A DNA stretch of 64,000 nt, taken from assembly GCF_030009775.1 (NCBI RefSeq), contig NZ_JASCTH010000030.1:59754-123753 (forward strand). Reading direction: 5' to 3'. The notes below the pieces were generated by a model. It did not search any database, was not told the origin of the DNA, and saw only the letters and a list, made by a program, of their open reading frames with translations. The translations under genes and the position numbers were made by a program. Below, piece by piece: positions 42,682 to 51,363 of this stretch (the first letter of the stretch is position 1; each line of letters starts with the position of its first letter). This DNA is from Actinoplanes sandaracinus. Its GTDB lineage: Bacteria > Actinomycetota > Actinomycetes > Mycobacteriales > Micromonosporaceae.

Positions 42682-42906
42682 AACGGCACGCCGGAGCTGC
42701 GCCTCGCGCTGATCGAGACGCTGGCCCAGCTCAGCGTCGAGGACCAGGCGGTGCTGGTGCTCCGGCACGCCGAGGACCACGGCATCGACACCGTCGCCAT
42801 GATCCTCAACGTCTCGATGTCGGTCGTGAAGATGCGCGACGCGCGGGCGCTGGCCCGGCTGCGCGCCCTCCTCGGCGACGACTTCCGCATCACGGATCAG
42901 GAGGTG
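42682..42906 (+). pseudogene. remnant of a sigma-70 region 4
   Basis: The frame encodes LRLALIETLAQLSVEDQAVL, HAEDHGIDTVAMILNVSMSV and DARALARLRALLGDD, which fits SigE-type ECF region 4 without a preceding region 2. The frame has no stop of its own and runs into the antisense of the LysR gene, so the original 3' end is lost. A decayed ECF sigma gene is the simplest reading. Confidence 0.6.
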
Positions 42907-43799
42907 ATGACCTCAGTCACGCAGCGGCGGAGCCACTCGTGGGCGCCGTCGGTGTCGTGCCGGCGGTGCCACGCCAGGGAGACCTCCATGATGGGCAGTG
43001 CGACGGGCGAGGCGAGCACCTGTACGCCGGGTACCCAGGACGCGTGTTCGCCTCGTCGTACCGGCAACAGGCCGACCAGGTCGCTGCGCGCGACCATCAT
43101 CAGCGCCTCGGTGTGCGACGGCACGACCGCGACCACCGCGCGGCGCAGGCCATGCGCGGCTAGGGCGGTGTCCAGCGGGCCGGTGGCGAGGCCCAGGCGG
43201 GAGGCGCTGACGTGGCCGGCGGCGGCCAGCCGGGCCGCGGTGAGGCGGCCGCGGGCGAGGGGATGCCCTTCCCGCACCGCCAGCGCCATCTCGTACTGCG
43301 CCAGTGGCTCTACCTGGACATCCGGCGGCGCGCCGTGGATGACGCCGATCTCCAGGTCGACGTCGCGGTCCCGCAGCCGGCCGGAATCGGTGGCGCCCTC
43401 GCCGAGAAGCCGCAGCGTCACACCGGGCGCCTCGCGGCGAATGCGGTCCAGCAACCGCGCGCCGACCACGGCGGCCAGGTCGGCGGCCACGATCGAGAAG
43501 GTACGGGTCAGCCGGGGCAGGTCCGGCATACCCGGCGGCGTGAAGATCGCCTCAGCGCGCTCGAGGAGTTCGCGGGTGGCGATCTGAATCTCCAGCGCCC
43601 GTGGCGTCGGCGTCATGGTGCGGCCGGTACGCACCAGGATCGCGTCACCGGTGGCCTTGCGGATACGGGCGAGCGTACGGCTCATGGCCGGCGAGGAGAG
43701 GTGCATCCGCCGCGCGGCGCCACCCACGCTGCGCTCGCCGAGCAGCGCGTCGAGCGCGATAAGAAGGTTCAGATCCATCGGTGGTTGCGCCACATGCAT
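42897..43799 (-). CDS. LysR-family transcriptional regulator
   Basis: This 300-residue protein starts at the ATG ending at 43799, supported by GAAGG just upstream; an internal Met (MDLNLLIALDALL) at 43778 lacks a site. Winged HTH about 8-65 (ERSVGGAARRMHLSSPAMSR; ATGDAILVRTGRTMTPTPRA), effector-binding domain from about 90 with the usual two-lobed pattern (DVDLEIGVIHGAPPDVQVEP). The first HTH residues are of the NodD/LinR subtype. It is divergent from the MMPL transporter region and may control it. A short remnant frame starting at 43858 lies between them. Confidence 0.92.
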   Translation of the reverse strand: MHVAQPPMDLNLLIALDALLGERSVGGAARRMHLSSPAMSRTLARIRKATGDAILVRTGRTMTPTPRALEIQIATRELLERAEAIFTPPGMPDLPRLTRTFSIVAADLAAVVGARLLDRIRREAPGVTLRLLGEGATDSGRLRDRDVDLEIGVIHGAPPDVQVEPLAQYEMALAVREGHPLARGRLTAARLAAAGHVSASRLGLATGPLDTALAAHGLRRAVVAVVPSHTEALMMVARSDLVGLLPVRRGEHASWVPGVQVLASPVALPIMEVSLAWHRRHDTDGAHEWLRRCVTEVITS

Positions 43800-44325
43800 C
43801 CTTCAGGTGCGAAAGTTGCATTTGAGGTTAACTCACTGAGCCCTTAGCGTCGTTCACATGACTTCGACCGGCCCACACTGGACCGCCTGATGATCAGGGC
43901 GACCGTCGAGTGCGTCGCTCGGCGCGCGTCCCCGAGGCGGGCACTACGCGACGCTGCGGGCCGGCCCGGTCCGCACATCACGATTATCTACGGCGTGCGA
44001 GGAGTCCCGCGTGCGGGGCTCGTGCGACTGTTCGATCCACGCTACCGGTTCGAACGGCGATCTGGCGCCGCGGATCCTTCGGCACGGTGGCGCGGGCCCC
44101 TCGCCCGGCTCCGGCCGAGCAGTACCTGAACCGCCCGCAAGGGCGGCTCCCCATCCGCCCGGCGATGCGATAACCCGGGCTGACCACGTCGGTGGCGCTG
44201 GGCACGATCGCCCGCGCAGGCGCCGTGCTGGTCCACGGCCTTCCGGTCCACCTGCGCCATTGCCGACTCCCCCAGTTCTCCCACGCCGATCTTTGCCATG
44301 CCGTTTGGACAGTAAAGGAACCCCG
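43800..44325. other. LysR-MMPL intergenic region
   Basis: This holds a very short open frame starting at 43858 (MTSTGPHWTA then stop) and some coding-like remnants in conflicting frames (for example GGHYATLRAGP), perhaps a decayed gene. A perfect hairpin, CCGCCC-GCAA-GGGCGG, lies at 44131-44146 without a T-tail, possibly a leader structure. AAGGA at 44315-44319 is the ribosome binding site of the MMPL gene. Confidence 0.45.
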
Positions 44326-46437
44326 ATGATGCGAAAAGTGACGTCGTTACCCGCCGGGAGGGTAGCGAAATGGGTCATCGTGGCCCTCTGGGTCGCCCTG
44401 CTGGTTCCGGCGCTGACGCTGGCCGGCAAGCTGGGTGACGTCGAGAAGAACGACAATGCGGCCTGGCTGCCCGGCGGTGCGGAGTCGACCAAGGTCGCCG
44501 AGCGGGCCGCGAGGTTCCAGCCCGCCGAGACCCTCCCCGCCATCGTGATCTACAGCCGGCCCGAGGGCATCACCCCCGCCGACATGACCAAAGCCCTGGC
44601 CGACGCCGAGGCTTTCCAGGGCATCGAGAACGTCGTGGGGCGGCCACAGGGCCCATCGAGGTCCGCCGACGGCAAGGCGATGCAGACCGTGGTCCACGTT
44701 CACGACGGTAGGGAAGGGTGGGACGGAGCCCGCAAGGTCGTCGACGCGATGACCAGGGTCGGCGAGCAAAACGCCGACGGTCTCGGGTTCCACGTCACCG
44801 GGCCGGCCGGTTACGCGTCCGACTCGGTGAAATCCTTCGGCGGCGGAGGCCTCGTGGAGACGATCACCGCCTTGGTGGTTGTCGCCATCCTGCTACTGAC
44901 CTACCGCAGCCCACTGCTGCCACTGGTGCCGCTGCTGGCCGCGGGTGGCGCTCTGGTCACGGCCGAAGCGGTGATCTACCTGCTGGCGAAGCACGCGGGC
45001 CTGACCGTCAACACGCAGACAAGTTTCATTCTGACCGTCCTGGTGTTCGGCGCCGCCACCGACTACGCGCTGTTGCTCATCTCCCGCTACCGGGAGGAAC
45101 TGCGGCGGCACCAGGACCGGCACGAAGCCATGGCGCAGGCCCTGCGCCGCTCCGGCCCCGCCATCATCGCCAGCGCCGCGACCGTCGCGGTCAGCCTGCT
45201 GGTACTGATGCTCGCCACACTCAACTCCACGAAGGGGCTCGGGCCGGCCAGCGCCATCGGCATCCTCGTCGGCCTGCTGGCCATGGTCACGCTGACGCCG
45301 GCCCTGCTGGTCATCTGCGGCCGCTGGATCTTCTGGCCGGCGAAGCCGTCGTACGGCTTCGCCGGGGCAACCAGGCCGAGCATCTGGACCCGCATCGGCG
45401 CCGTTGTCTCCCGCCGGCCGCGGATCGTGTGGATCGGTACCGCGCTCGTCCTCGGCGTCATGACGATCGGGATGACGGGACTCAAGGCCGACGGGATCCC
45501 CAGCAATGGCCGGTTCACCACCGAGACGCAGGCGGTCGCCGGCGAACAGATCCAGTCCAGGCACTTCCCGGCCGGATCCGGTGACCCCATTCATGCGGTG
45601 GCCGAGGCCGCCTCGGCGGAGCGGGTCAGAACCGTACTGTCCGGGGTGCCTGGGGTCGCCGGCGTCGCGGCGCCGATGATCAGGGATGGTGAGGCCCTCG
45701 TACTCGGAACTCTCGACGACCCTCCCGGCAGCAGCGCCGCGATGCGCACCGTCGAAGAGGCCAGAGCCGCGATCCACCAGATCGAGGGTGCGGAGGCCCT
45801 GCTCGGCGGCAACACGGCGGTAGCACTCGACATCCAGCAGGCGGCCACCCGCGACGCCGAGGTGATCATCCCCATCGTGCTCGTCGTGGTCTTCGGCATC
45901 CTCGCCCTGCTGCTACGGGCGATCGTCGCGCCACTGCTGCTCATGGCCACCGTGGTGCTGTCGCTCGGAGCGGCCCTCGGCGTGAGCGCGGTGGTGTTCA
46001 ACCACGTGTTCGACTTCGCCGGGGCGGACGCGAACTTCCCGCTCCTGGTGTTCGTGTTCCTGGTCGCCCTGGGCATCGACTACAACATCTTCCTGGTCAC
46101 CCGGGTACGTGAGGAGGCAATGCTGCACGGCACCCGGCGCGGCGCGCTGACCGGTCTGTCCGCCACCGGCGGCGTGATCACCTCGGCGGGTCTGGTGCTG
46201 GCCGGGACCTTCGCGGCATTGGGCGCGCTGCCACTGGTGTTCGCGGCGCAACTCGGATTCGCGGTGGCCTTCGGTGTGCTGCTGGACACGATGATCGTCC
46301 GCTCGGTCCTGGTCACCGCCCTGACCCTGGACGTGGGCCGATGGATGTGGTGGCCCAGCGAACTGTTCAAGCACCACGACGACGCCGCGCTCTCAGCGGG
46401 TGAACCCGACGCGGAACCCGCGCTCGCGGGCACCTGA
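44326..46437 (+). CDS. MMPL-family RND transporter
   Basis: This 703-residue protein starts at ATG 44326, six bases after AAGGA; the long upstream extension of the open frame is spurious. It has the two-half MMPL layout: helix 1 at about 15-33, a periplasmic loop (KNDNAAWLPGGAESTKVAER), five helices with the GAATDYALLLISRYREELRR motif, then a second half with LGIDYNIFLVTRVREEAMLH, whose GIDYN motif is in the proton path. Family role: export of lipids, siderophores or small molecules. It lies downstream of a LysR gene on the opposite strand. Confidence 0.92.
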   Translation: MMRKVTSLPAGRVAKWVIVALWVALLVPALTLAGKLGDVEKNDNAAWLPGGAESTKVAERAARFQPAETLPAIVIYSRPEGITPADMTKALADAEAFQGIENVVGRPQGPSRSADGKAMQTVVHVHDGREGWDGARKVVDAMTRVGEQNADGLGFHVTGPAGYASDSVKSFGGGGLVETITALVVVAILLLTYRSPLLPLVPLLAAGGALVTAEAVIYLLAKHAGLTVNTQTSFILTVLVFGAATDYALLLISRYREELRRHQDRHEAMAQALRRSGPAIIASAATVAVSLLVLMLATLNSTKGLGPASAIGILVGLLAMVTLTPALLVICGRWIFWPAKPSYGFAGATRPSIWTRIGAVVSRRPRIVWIGTALVLGVMTIGMTGLKADGIPSNGRFTTETQAVAGEQIQSRHFPAGSGDPIHAVAEAASAERVRTVLSGVPGVAGVAAPMIRDGEALVLGTLDDPPGSSAAMRTVEEARAAIHQIEGAEALLGGNTAVALDIQQAATRDAEVIIPIVLVVVFGILALLLRAIVAPLLLMATVVLSLGAALGVSAVVFNHVFDFAGADANFPLLVFVFLVALGIDYNIFLVTRVREEAMLHGTRRGALTGLSATGGVITSAGLVLAGTFAALGALPLVFAAQLGFAVAFGVLLDTMIVRSVLVTALTLDVGRWMWWPSELFKHHDDAALSAGEPDAEPALAGT

Positions 46438-46599
46438 CAAACCTCCATGCCCGGGCCTCGCGGCGCCGGCATGATCCCGGCATCGGCGAGGTCCGGGGAA
46501 CCGACCAGCCTGACAAGGAGTAGGCGTGCGAGAACTTTCGAAGACATCTGTCCGTATGCCGGCGTTGCGGACCCCGGCGTCATCGGCATCGTCCGCACC

Positions 46600-47061
46600 A
46601 TGATCAAGATTATGGAGTGGGAGCTGCGCCCCGCGCGGCCCGCGGACTACGACGACATCATCGCCGTAGTCGACGACTGGTGGGGACGCGAGATCGCCGG
46701 TTCGCTGCCGCGCCTCTTTCTCGACCATTTCCACCGCACCAGCCTGATCGCACGCGATCACGACGGCGTACTCACCGGATTCATCATCGGTGTCCTCTCG
46801 CCCTCTCAACCCGGCCGGGCATACATCCACTTCGTCGGCGTCGCGCCCGCCGCTCGCGGTTCCGGGCTCGGCCGCCGCCTCTACGAGGCGTTCTTCGCAC
46901 TCGCGCGGGCTGGCGGATGCAGCAGGGTCGGTGCGATCACCGCGCCGGTCAACACAGGGTCGATCGCTTTTCACCAGAGCATGGGCTTCACGGTGACGGG
47001 GCCGGTCGTGGGCTATGACGGGCCCGGCAAGGACATGATGGTCTTTGACCAGGCCCTCTGA
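46600..47061 (+). CDS. GNAT-family N-acetyltransferase
   Basis: This protein has 153 residues if the start is ATG 46600; ATG 46612 (MEWELRPARPADYDDI) is as likely and no clear site distinguishes them. It shows the GNAT fold: LRPARPADYDDIIAVVDDWW, VLTGFIIGVLSPSQ, VAPAARGSGLGRRLYEAFFA (acetyl-CoA loop), and GSIAFHQSMGFTVTGPVVGY. Substrate is unknown. The next gene is a broken GNAT. Confidence 0.88.
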   Translation: MIKIMEWELRPARPADYDDIIAVVDDWWGREIAGSLPRLFLDHFHRTSLIARDHDGVLTGFIIGVLSPSQPGRAYIHFVGVAPAARGSGLGRRLYEAFFALARAGGCSRVGAITAPVNTGSIAFHQSMGFTVTGPVVGYDGPGKDMMVFDQAL

Positions 47062-47123
47062 TCAGTTGCGGATTCCCCATGGAGAGCGCGCCCTGGGCGG
47101 TTATGACTCGGGAGGTTGTAATC

Positions 47124-47359
47124 ATGACGGGCGTGCGGCTGGAGCCGACGACCGAGGATCAGTACAAGCCGTGGCGGGCCGAGGCCGAGGCGCACTACGC
47201 GCAGAGCGTCGCCGCGTCGGGCCGGTAGCTGTAGACGCGGCTCGCAACGCGCTGACCAGAATCGGTCTCCACGTCTTCGCTCACCACACCGGCGCCCGAG
47301 CCCTCTACGAGCGGCTGGGTTTCAGCGAGACCGGCCGCAACATGGCCAAAGGCCTGTGA
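47124..47359 (+). pseudogene. broken GNAT acetyltransferase gene
   Basis: A GGAGG site precedes ATG 47124. The frame gives MTGVRLEPTTEDQYKPWRAE, continues through EAEAHYAQSVAASGR and then stops. The rest of a GNAT C-terminus (ARNALTRIGLHVFAHHTGAR; ALYERLGFSETGRNMAKGL) follows immediately in another frame. The acetyl-CoA binding core between them is missing. A deletion plus frame change has left both ends of a typical actinobacterial GNAT. Confidence 0.75.
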
Positions 47360-47509
47360 CCGCGATCGCGCACGATTCGGGCCACGGCTGTCTCCCTCTT
47401 GGACAGCGCCTCGTCCGGCCGTACTGAAGAAGCTCTTGACGGTCTTTGGTCTCCAGGCGGGCAGACCCCGCGCCCTTCCGAAAAGCCCGCCCCTGGGTGT
47501 TCACCGCTC

Positions 47510-49180
47510 TTACGGGTACGGATCCTGGGGGTGTCTCGGGGGCGTGCTCTGTTCCAGGGGCTCGGTGGGTAGCTCGATGACGAACGTGGTGCCCGGGCCC
47601 TGGTGGTCGGCCAGGGTGATGGTGCCGTGGTGGCGTTCGAGGATGGTGCGGACGATGACCAGGCCGAGACCGGTGCCGGGGATGCGCCGGTCGAGGGCGG
47701 AGGAGGCGCGGTAGAACCGACGGAACAGTCTCGGCCGGTCGGCGGCCGGGATGCCGATGCCGGTATCGGCGATCGACCAGACGATCTGTTTACCGTTGCT
47801 GTCGGGTTCGCTGCGGGTGTCGGCGGTGACGGTGATCGTACCGCCGGCCGGAGTGTATTTGATCGCGTTGGACAGCAGGTTGTCGGCGACTTGCCGCAAC
47901 CGGTCCGGATCGGCATGCAGAGGCAGCCGGGGAGGGATCGTCACCGTGACGGTCAGATTCTTGTCCACGGCCGCCTCGGTGAGGTCTTGTATCGCGGCGT
48001 TGACGACTTCGGTCAGATCACAGTCGGTGGGATGGATGGCCATATGACCGGATTCGAGGCGGGAGAGGTCGAGGAGGTCTTCGGCCATCACGGTGAGCCG
48101 TAGCGCGTTGCGATTGATGATGCCCAGGTAGTGGCGCAGATCGGGCGGGGTGAGCGCGTCGGCTTCGTCGCTGAGCACCGTGGCGGTGGCGGTGATCGCT
48201 GTCAGCGGGTTGCGCAGCTCGTGGGTGACCATGGCGAGGAACTCGTCCTTGGTGCGGGCGAGTTCGATGGCGAGTTCTTCGGTGCGGCGGCGTTCCAGGT
48301 ACTGCCCGACATGCGCGGCCACACCGGACAACAGCCCGAGAAGGGTGTCCTCAGGCTCCTCGGCGCGGTCACCGAAGACGCAGAGGGCGCCGAGGATCCG
48401 CCCGCCGGCCCAGACCGGCACCCCGACCGCGACGTGCAGGCCGATGGCGGCGGCGGCACGGCTGCGCACCAACGTGGCGTCGGCGGCCAGATCCGGCACC
48501 CAGGCCGACCGCCGCTGCAGGTAGACGCGGCCGGGCAGTCCGATGCCGTAGTCGAGTTCGTCGACGGCGAACCCGGCCAGAAGACGGCCGGGCTCGGCGT
48601 AGCGTGCGGTGCAGACCAGCAGTTGGCGGTCCAGATCGGTCAACCACAGCTCCACCACCGGCCAGCCCATGTGCCTCCCGAGCGCCTCGGTCACCCGGGC
48701 CGATGCGGCGTCGCTGGATGACGCCTCGGCCAGCCCTCGCGAGACCGCGGCCTCCACCCCGGTGAACCGGGCGGCACGCACCCTGGCGCTCACGTCGTAG
48801 GCGAAGGCGTGGAACACCGGCCCGTCCGGGGTGGTGGTGATGGTCAGCGTCATCTCGATCGGGAATTCGTGGCCGTCGCGGTGCACCGCGGCCAGTTGCA
48901 GGCGATTCCCGAGCACCCGCCCCGGCTCGCCGGCGGCCGTCCGGGCGAGGCCGGCGCGGTGCTGCTCCCGGTACCGCTCCGGAATGATCAGATCAGCGAC
49001 GGCTCGCCCGCACGCCTGAGCGTGCGAGTAGCCGAACAAGGCCTCGGCGGCGGTGTTCCAGCCGAGCACCCGATCCGCTGAGTCGATCGCGACGTACGCC
49101 TCCAGCGCGGCCTCGAGTACCGCCTGCGGGTCGTGCAGCACACGGTGGTCACAAACGACCGGCGTCACGTCCGTATCCAT
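47510..49180 (-). CDS. PAS-GAF sensor histidine kinase
   Basis: This 556-residue soluble kinase (MDTDVTPVVCDHRVLHDPQA) has PAS at about 20-130 (AYVAIDSADRVLGWNTAAEA; FGYSHAQACGRAVADLI), GAF at about 150-300, HisKA with His320 in THELRNPL, and HATPase with NLLSNAIKYTP and VWSIADTGIGIPAADRPRLF. The G boxes are intact, unlike the kinase at 31167. No cognate regulator is adjacent. The C-terminus is Pro-rich. Confidence 0.92.
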   Translation of the reverse strand: MDTDVTPVVCDHRVLHDPQAVLEAALEAYVAIDSADRVLGWNTAAEALFGYSHAQACGRAVADLIIPERYREQHRAGLARTAAGEPGRVLGNRLQLAAVHRDGHEFPIEMTLTITTTPDGPVFHAFAYDVSARVRAARFTGVEAAVSRGLAEASSSDAASARVTEALGRHMGWPVVELWLTDLDRQLLVCTARYAEPGRLLAGFAVDELDYGIGLPGRVYLQRRSAWVPDLAADATLVRSRAAAAIGLHVAVGVPVWAGGRILGALCVFGDRAEEPEDTLLGLLSGVAAHVGQYLERRRTEELAIELARTKDEFLAMVTHELRNPLTAITATATVLSDEADALTPPDLRHYLGIINRNALRLTVMAEDLLDLSRLESGHMAIHPTDCDLTEVVNAAIQDLTEAAVDKNLTVTVTIPPRLPLHADPDRLRQVADNLLSNAIKYTPAGGTITVTADTRSEPDSNGKQIVWSIADTGIGIPAADRPRLFRRFYRASSALDRRIPGTGLGLVIVRTILERHHGTITLADHQGPGTTFVIELPTEPLEQSTPPRHPQDPYP

Positions 49181-49643
49181 GGCTGTCTCTCTTCACCGCC
49201 GCATTCGTGTGGGCCACCCCCGGGAAGAGGGACCGAGGATGCCGGGACAGCGTACCTGCCGGATTCCGGGGTTCGCTGCACGATCCGGGGGCTGACCAGG
49301 CCAGGGACGGGGCGGTCGGCACGGCGTCGCCGGACGACGATCCGCCGGCTGACGAATGAGCCGGGGCCTTACCAGCGAGGTGTCGTAGGGTCGAAACCTA
49401 TCGCGCCCACCCGAGTCGGAGGCTCCTGTCCGCGGAACGCGCGGATCGGGGCCTCGTCCCCGCGACACCCACCGTGCGGCTCGCCGCTCGAAGCTGCCTG
49501 TTCGGGGGATGCTGATGTGGCTGACCAGTCATCGCCGAGGAGCCGGAAGGCCGACCGTCCGCAGAATCGAAAAAGACGCCTGAAAAACGGTGCTTGAATC
49601 GGCGCGTTCGGTTCTCTGCGATCAGCAGCAAAGGGGTGCGGTG
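49181..49643. other. intergenic region with a tRNA 3'-end-like piece
   Basis: No gene is supported. A T-arm-like hairpin and acceptor-like end lie at 49385-49409 (listed separately). The right end is AT-richer and carries AAGGGG just before ATG 49644. Confidence 0.5.
49385..49409 (+). other. tRNA 3'-end-like fragment
   Basis: Bases 49385-49389 pair with 49397-49401 (five pairs, one wobble) around a seven-base loop GTCGAAA, followed by CGCGCCC and A, the layout of a tRNA T-arm plus acceptor end. No matching 5' acceptor strand lies in the preceding 100 bases, so it is not a full tRNA. It may be an attachment-site remnant. Confidence 0.35.
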
Positions 49644-50180
49644 ATGTCTTCGTCAACAACGAAGCGATGGTCCGGCCGGGCGGCCGCGGTAAGCATTTTT
49701 GCCGGTTTTTCTCTCCTGTCCCCCGGAATGGCGCCGGTGGCTGCGGCCGCCGATGCGCCGGCCCGGCCGACGTCCGTGGTGATTGCTTCGGAACCCGGCG
49801 AAGTGGATTGGGACGCCTGGGAGCAGGAGAACGGCAATTCCTCGGCACGATGCCGCAAGAACGAATCCTACTTCAAGGTCTCCTACTCCGGGTACAACAA
49901 GATATTCGTCCGGCTGGGCGGCGGTCAGACCAAACACTATGACGACTATTACGCACTCCGGGAGAGTTCGTCTTTCTACTCCGGCGCCCTCACCTCCAGC
50001 AAACGGAATGCCGAAGGCTATTTCCAGGCCCCGTCGGACTCATCGATTCTCACTTACCAGCCAGGGGTGGTGGGCATCCTGGTCCAAGATCCCGACACCG
50101 GTAAGGAGCTGTGGCAGGGGCTGTGGAACTTCTCCATGCAATGCGGTTACGACTACAGCATGACGGTCTCGGACGTCTGA
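49644..50180 (+). CDS. secreted protein of unknown function
   Basis: This 178-residue protein starts at ATG 49644 behind AAGGGG; an 18-codon upstream extension is unlikely. The signal peptide runs MSSSTTKRWSGRAAAVSIFA and ends at an Ala-rich cleavage region near residue 37. The mature part is Tyr/Ser-rich and probably beta (SYFKVSYSGYNKIFVRLGGG; YYALRESSSFYSGALTSSKR), with two Cys that may form a disulfide. Base composition is less GC-rich than its neighbours, which suggests acquisition. No family is recognised. It converges on jetD, 13 bases away. Confidence 0.75.
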   Translation: MSSSTTKRWSGRAAAVSIFAGFSLLSPGMAPVAAAADAPARPTSVVIASEPGEVDWDAWEQENGNSSARCRKNESYFKVSYSGYNKIFVRLGGGQTKHYDDYYALRESSSFYSGALTSSKRNAEGYFQAPSDSSILTYQPGVVGILVQDPDTGKELWQGLWNFSMQCGYDYSMTVSDV

Positions 50181-50193
50181 TCCACATGTTCGA

Positions 50194-51363
50194 TTACTGA
50201 TGGTGGGGACTGGCGGGTTCTCCGAACCCCGCGTGGCGGGCCGGAGTGAGGTCGGTGATGAGGGCTTGGAGCCGGGCTTCCTCGTACAGGCCGTCGGCCT
50301 CGGGAAGCCATTCGGTGGCGCCGGGCAGTGCGAGCATCTCGGCGAGGAAGCCGCGTCCGGCGGCGTCGCGGTCGGCGGTGACCCGCAGGTGGACACCGGC
50401 GGCAGCGAGGCCGCGTAGCAGTGTCCAAGCTGCTGAGGAGGGCCGGCCGTAGATGCACACCAGCGGAAGGCAGGTTGTGCCGAGTTGTTCGGCGGCGGCC
50501 TCCGCGACGGCGGGGTTCTCGCAGACGCGGACGACGGTCAGTTCGGGCGCGGGTCGCCAGTCACCGCGCAGGCTGCGGCTGGTCAGCCACACCGGTTCGC
50601 CGTGCGCGGCGGCGGCGCCCGCGATCGGTGCCGCCGGTGCTTTCCCGGTCAGTGGAAGGTTCAGGACCAGGACGGTGGCGGAGACCTCGTCGCAGCTGAT
50701 GCCGTGTGCCGCCCACACGTGTCGCCATCGGGTGGCGATCAGTGCGGTGTCCGCGGCGGAGACGGCGTTGTCGGCGGTGGCGGTCGTGGCCGCGAGCAGG
50801 CGGGCGGCGATACGGCCGAGGTCGGTGTCGCGGTCGAGGCGGTGCGGGTCGGCGTAGAGGGTGTTGGCGATCTCGGCGAGTGGGCGGCCGGTGCCGGGAA
50901 GGACGTGCCACAGGCGTTGCAGGTCGTCGGATCGGCGGGTGGCGGTGCCGGGGTCGGTGCCGAGCCAGCGGCGTGTCCGGGCCAGTTGTACCGCGTGGTC
51001 GGGCAGGCCGGCGGTGCCGAGGTCGGTGTAGGCGGCGTCGATGGTGGCCGCGGTGTGGGCGACGGCTTGTTCGCGGCGGCCGCGGACGTCCTCGATGGGG
51101 CCGCCGGTGCGCGTCAGCAGGTCGAGCAGGTCGTCGCCGGCGCGGGTGAGCGCGGCCCGCAGTCTGCCGAGGGTCACGGGTTGGCCCGAGGTGTCCCAGG
51201 TCAGGCCGAGATAACGGGCCAGTTGGGTTCGCTCGGCCGCGGTCAGATCGACGCGGACGGTGACACCGTTGCCGGTGCGGCGTTCCTGCAGCAGTTCCCG
51301 GACCACGGTGAGGACCTTGTGAGGGCCGGGCTGTGCGGCCCACCGGTCGGTTGCCGCGCTCAT
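50194..51363 (-). CDS. jetD: Wadjet nuclease subunit JetD (TIGR02679-type)
   Basis: This 389-residue protein starts in a four-base ATGA overlap with jetC. The N-terminal half is helical. The C-terminal third is a Toprim-like / DUF2399-type domain with Glu282 in VVRVCENPAVAEAA and Asp331-x-Asp333 in VTADRDAAGRGFL, the metal-binding set of topoisomerase VI-type Toprim folds. In Wadjet systems JetD cuts circular plasmid DNA that the SMC motor has extruded. It is the last gene of the operon. Length and motif positions fit the type III group. Confidence 0.9.
   Translation of the reverse strand: MSAATDRWAAQPGPHKVLTVVRELLQERRTGNGVTVRVDLTAAERTQLARYLGLTWDTSGQPVTLGRLRAALTRAGDDLLDLLTRTGGPIEDVRGRREQAVAHTAATIDAAYTDLGTAGLPDHAVQLARTRRWLGTDPGTATRRSDDLQRLWHVLPGTGRPLAEIANTLYADPHRLDRDTDLGRIAARLLAATTATADNAVSAADTALIATRWRHVWAAHGISCDEVSATVLVLNLPLTGKAPAAPIAGAAAAHGEPVWLTSRSLRGDWRPAPELTVVRVCENPAVAEAAAEQLGTTCLPLVCIYGRPSSAAWTLLRGLAAAGVHLRVTADRDAAGRGFLAEMLALPGATEWLPEADGLYEEARLQALITDLTPARHAGFGEPASPHHQ

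Noticed and set aside
44131..44146. Intrinsic terminator hairpin upstream of the MMPL gene
   Set aside because: A good GCAA-loop stem, but no T-tract follows, so termination is not supported.
49300..49410. A complete tRNA gene ending at 49409
   Set aside because: No 5' strand pairing with CGCGCCC lies within reach, so only a 3'-end-like fragment remains.
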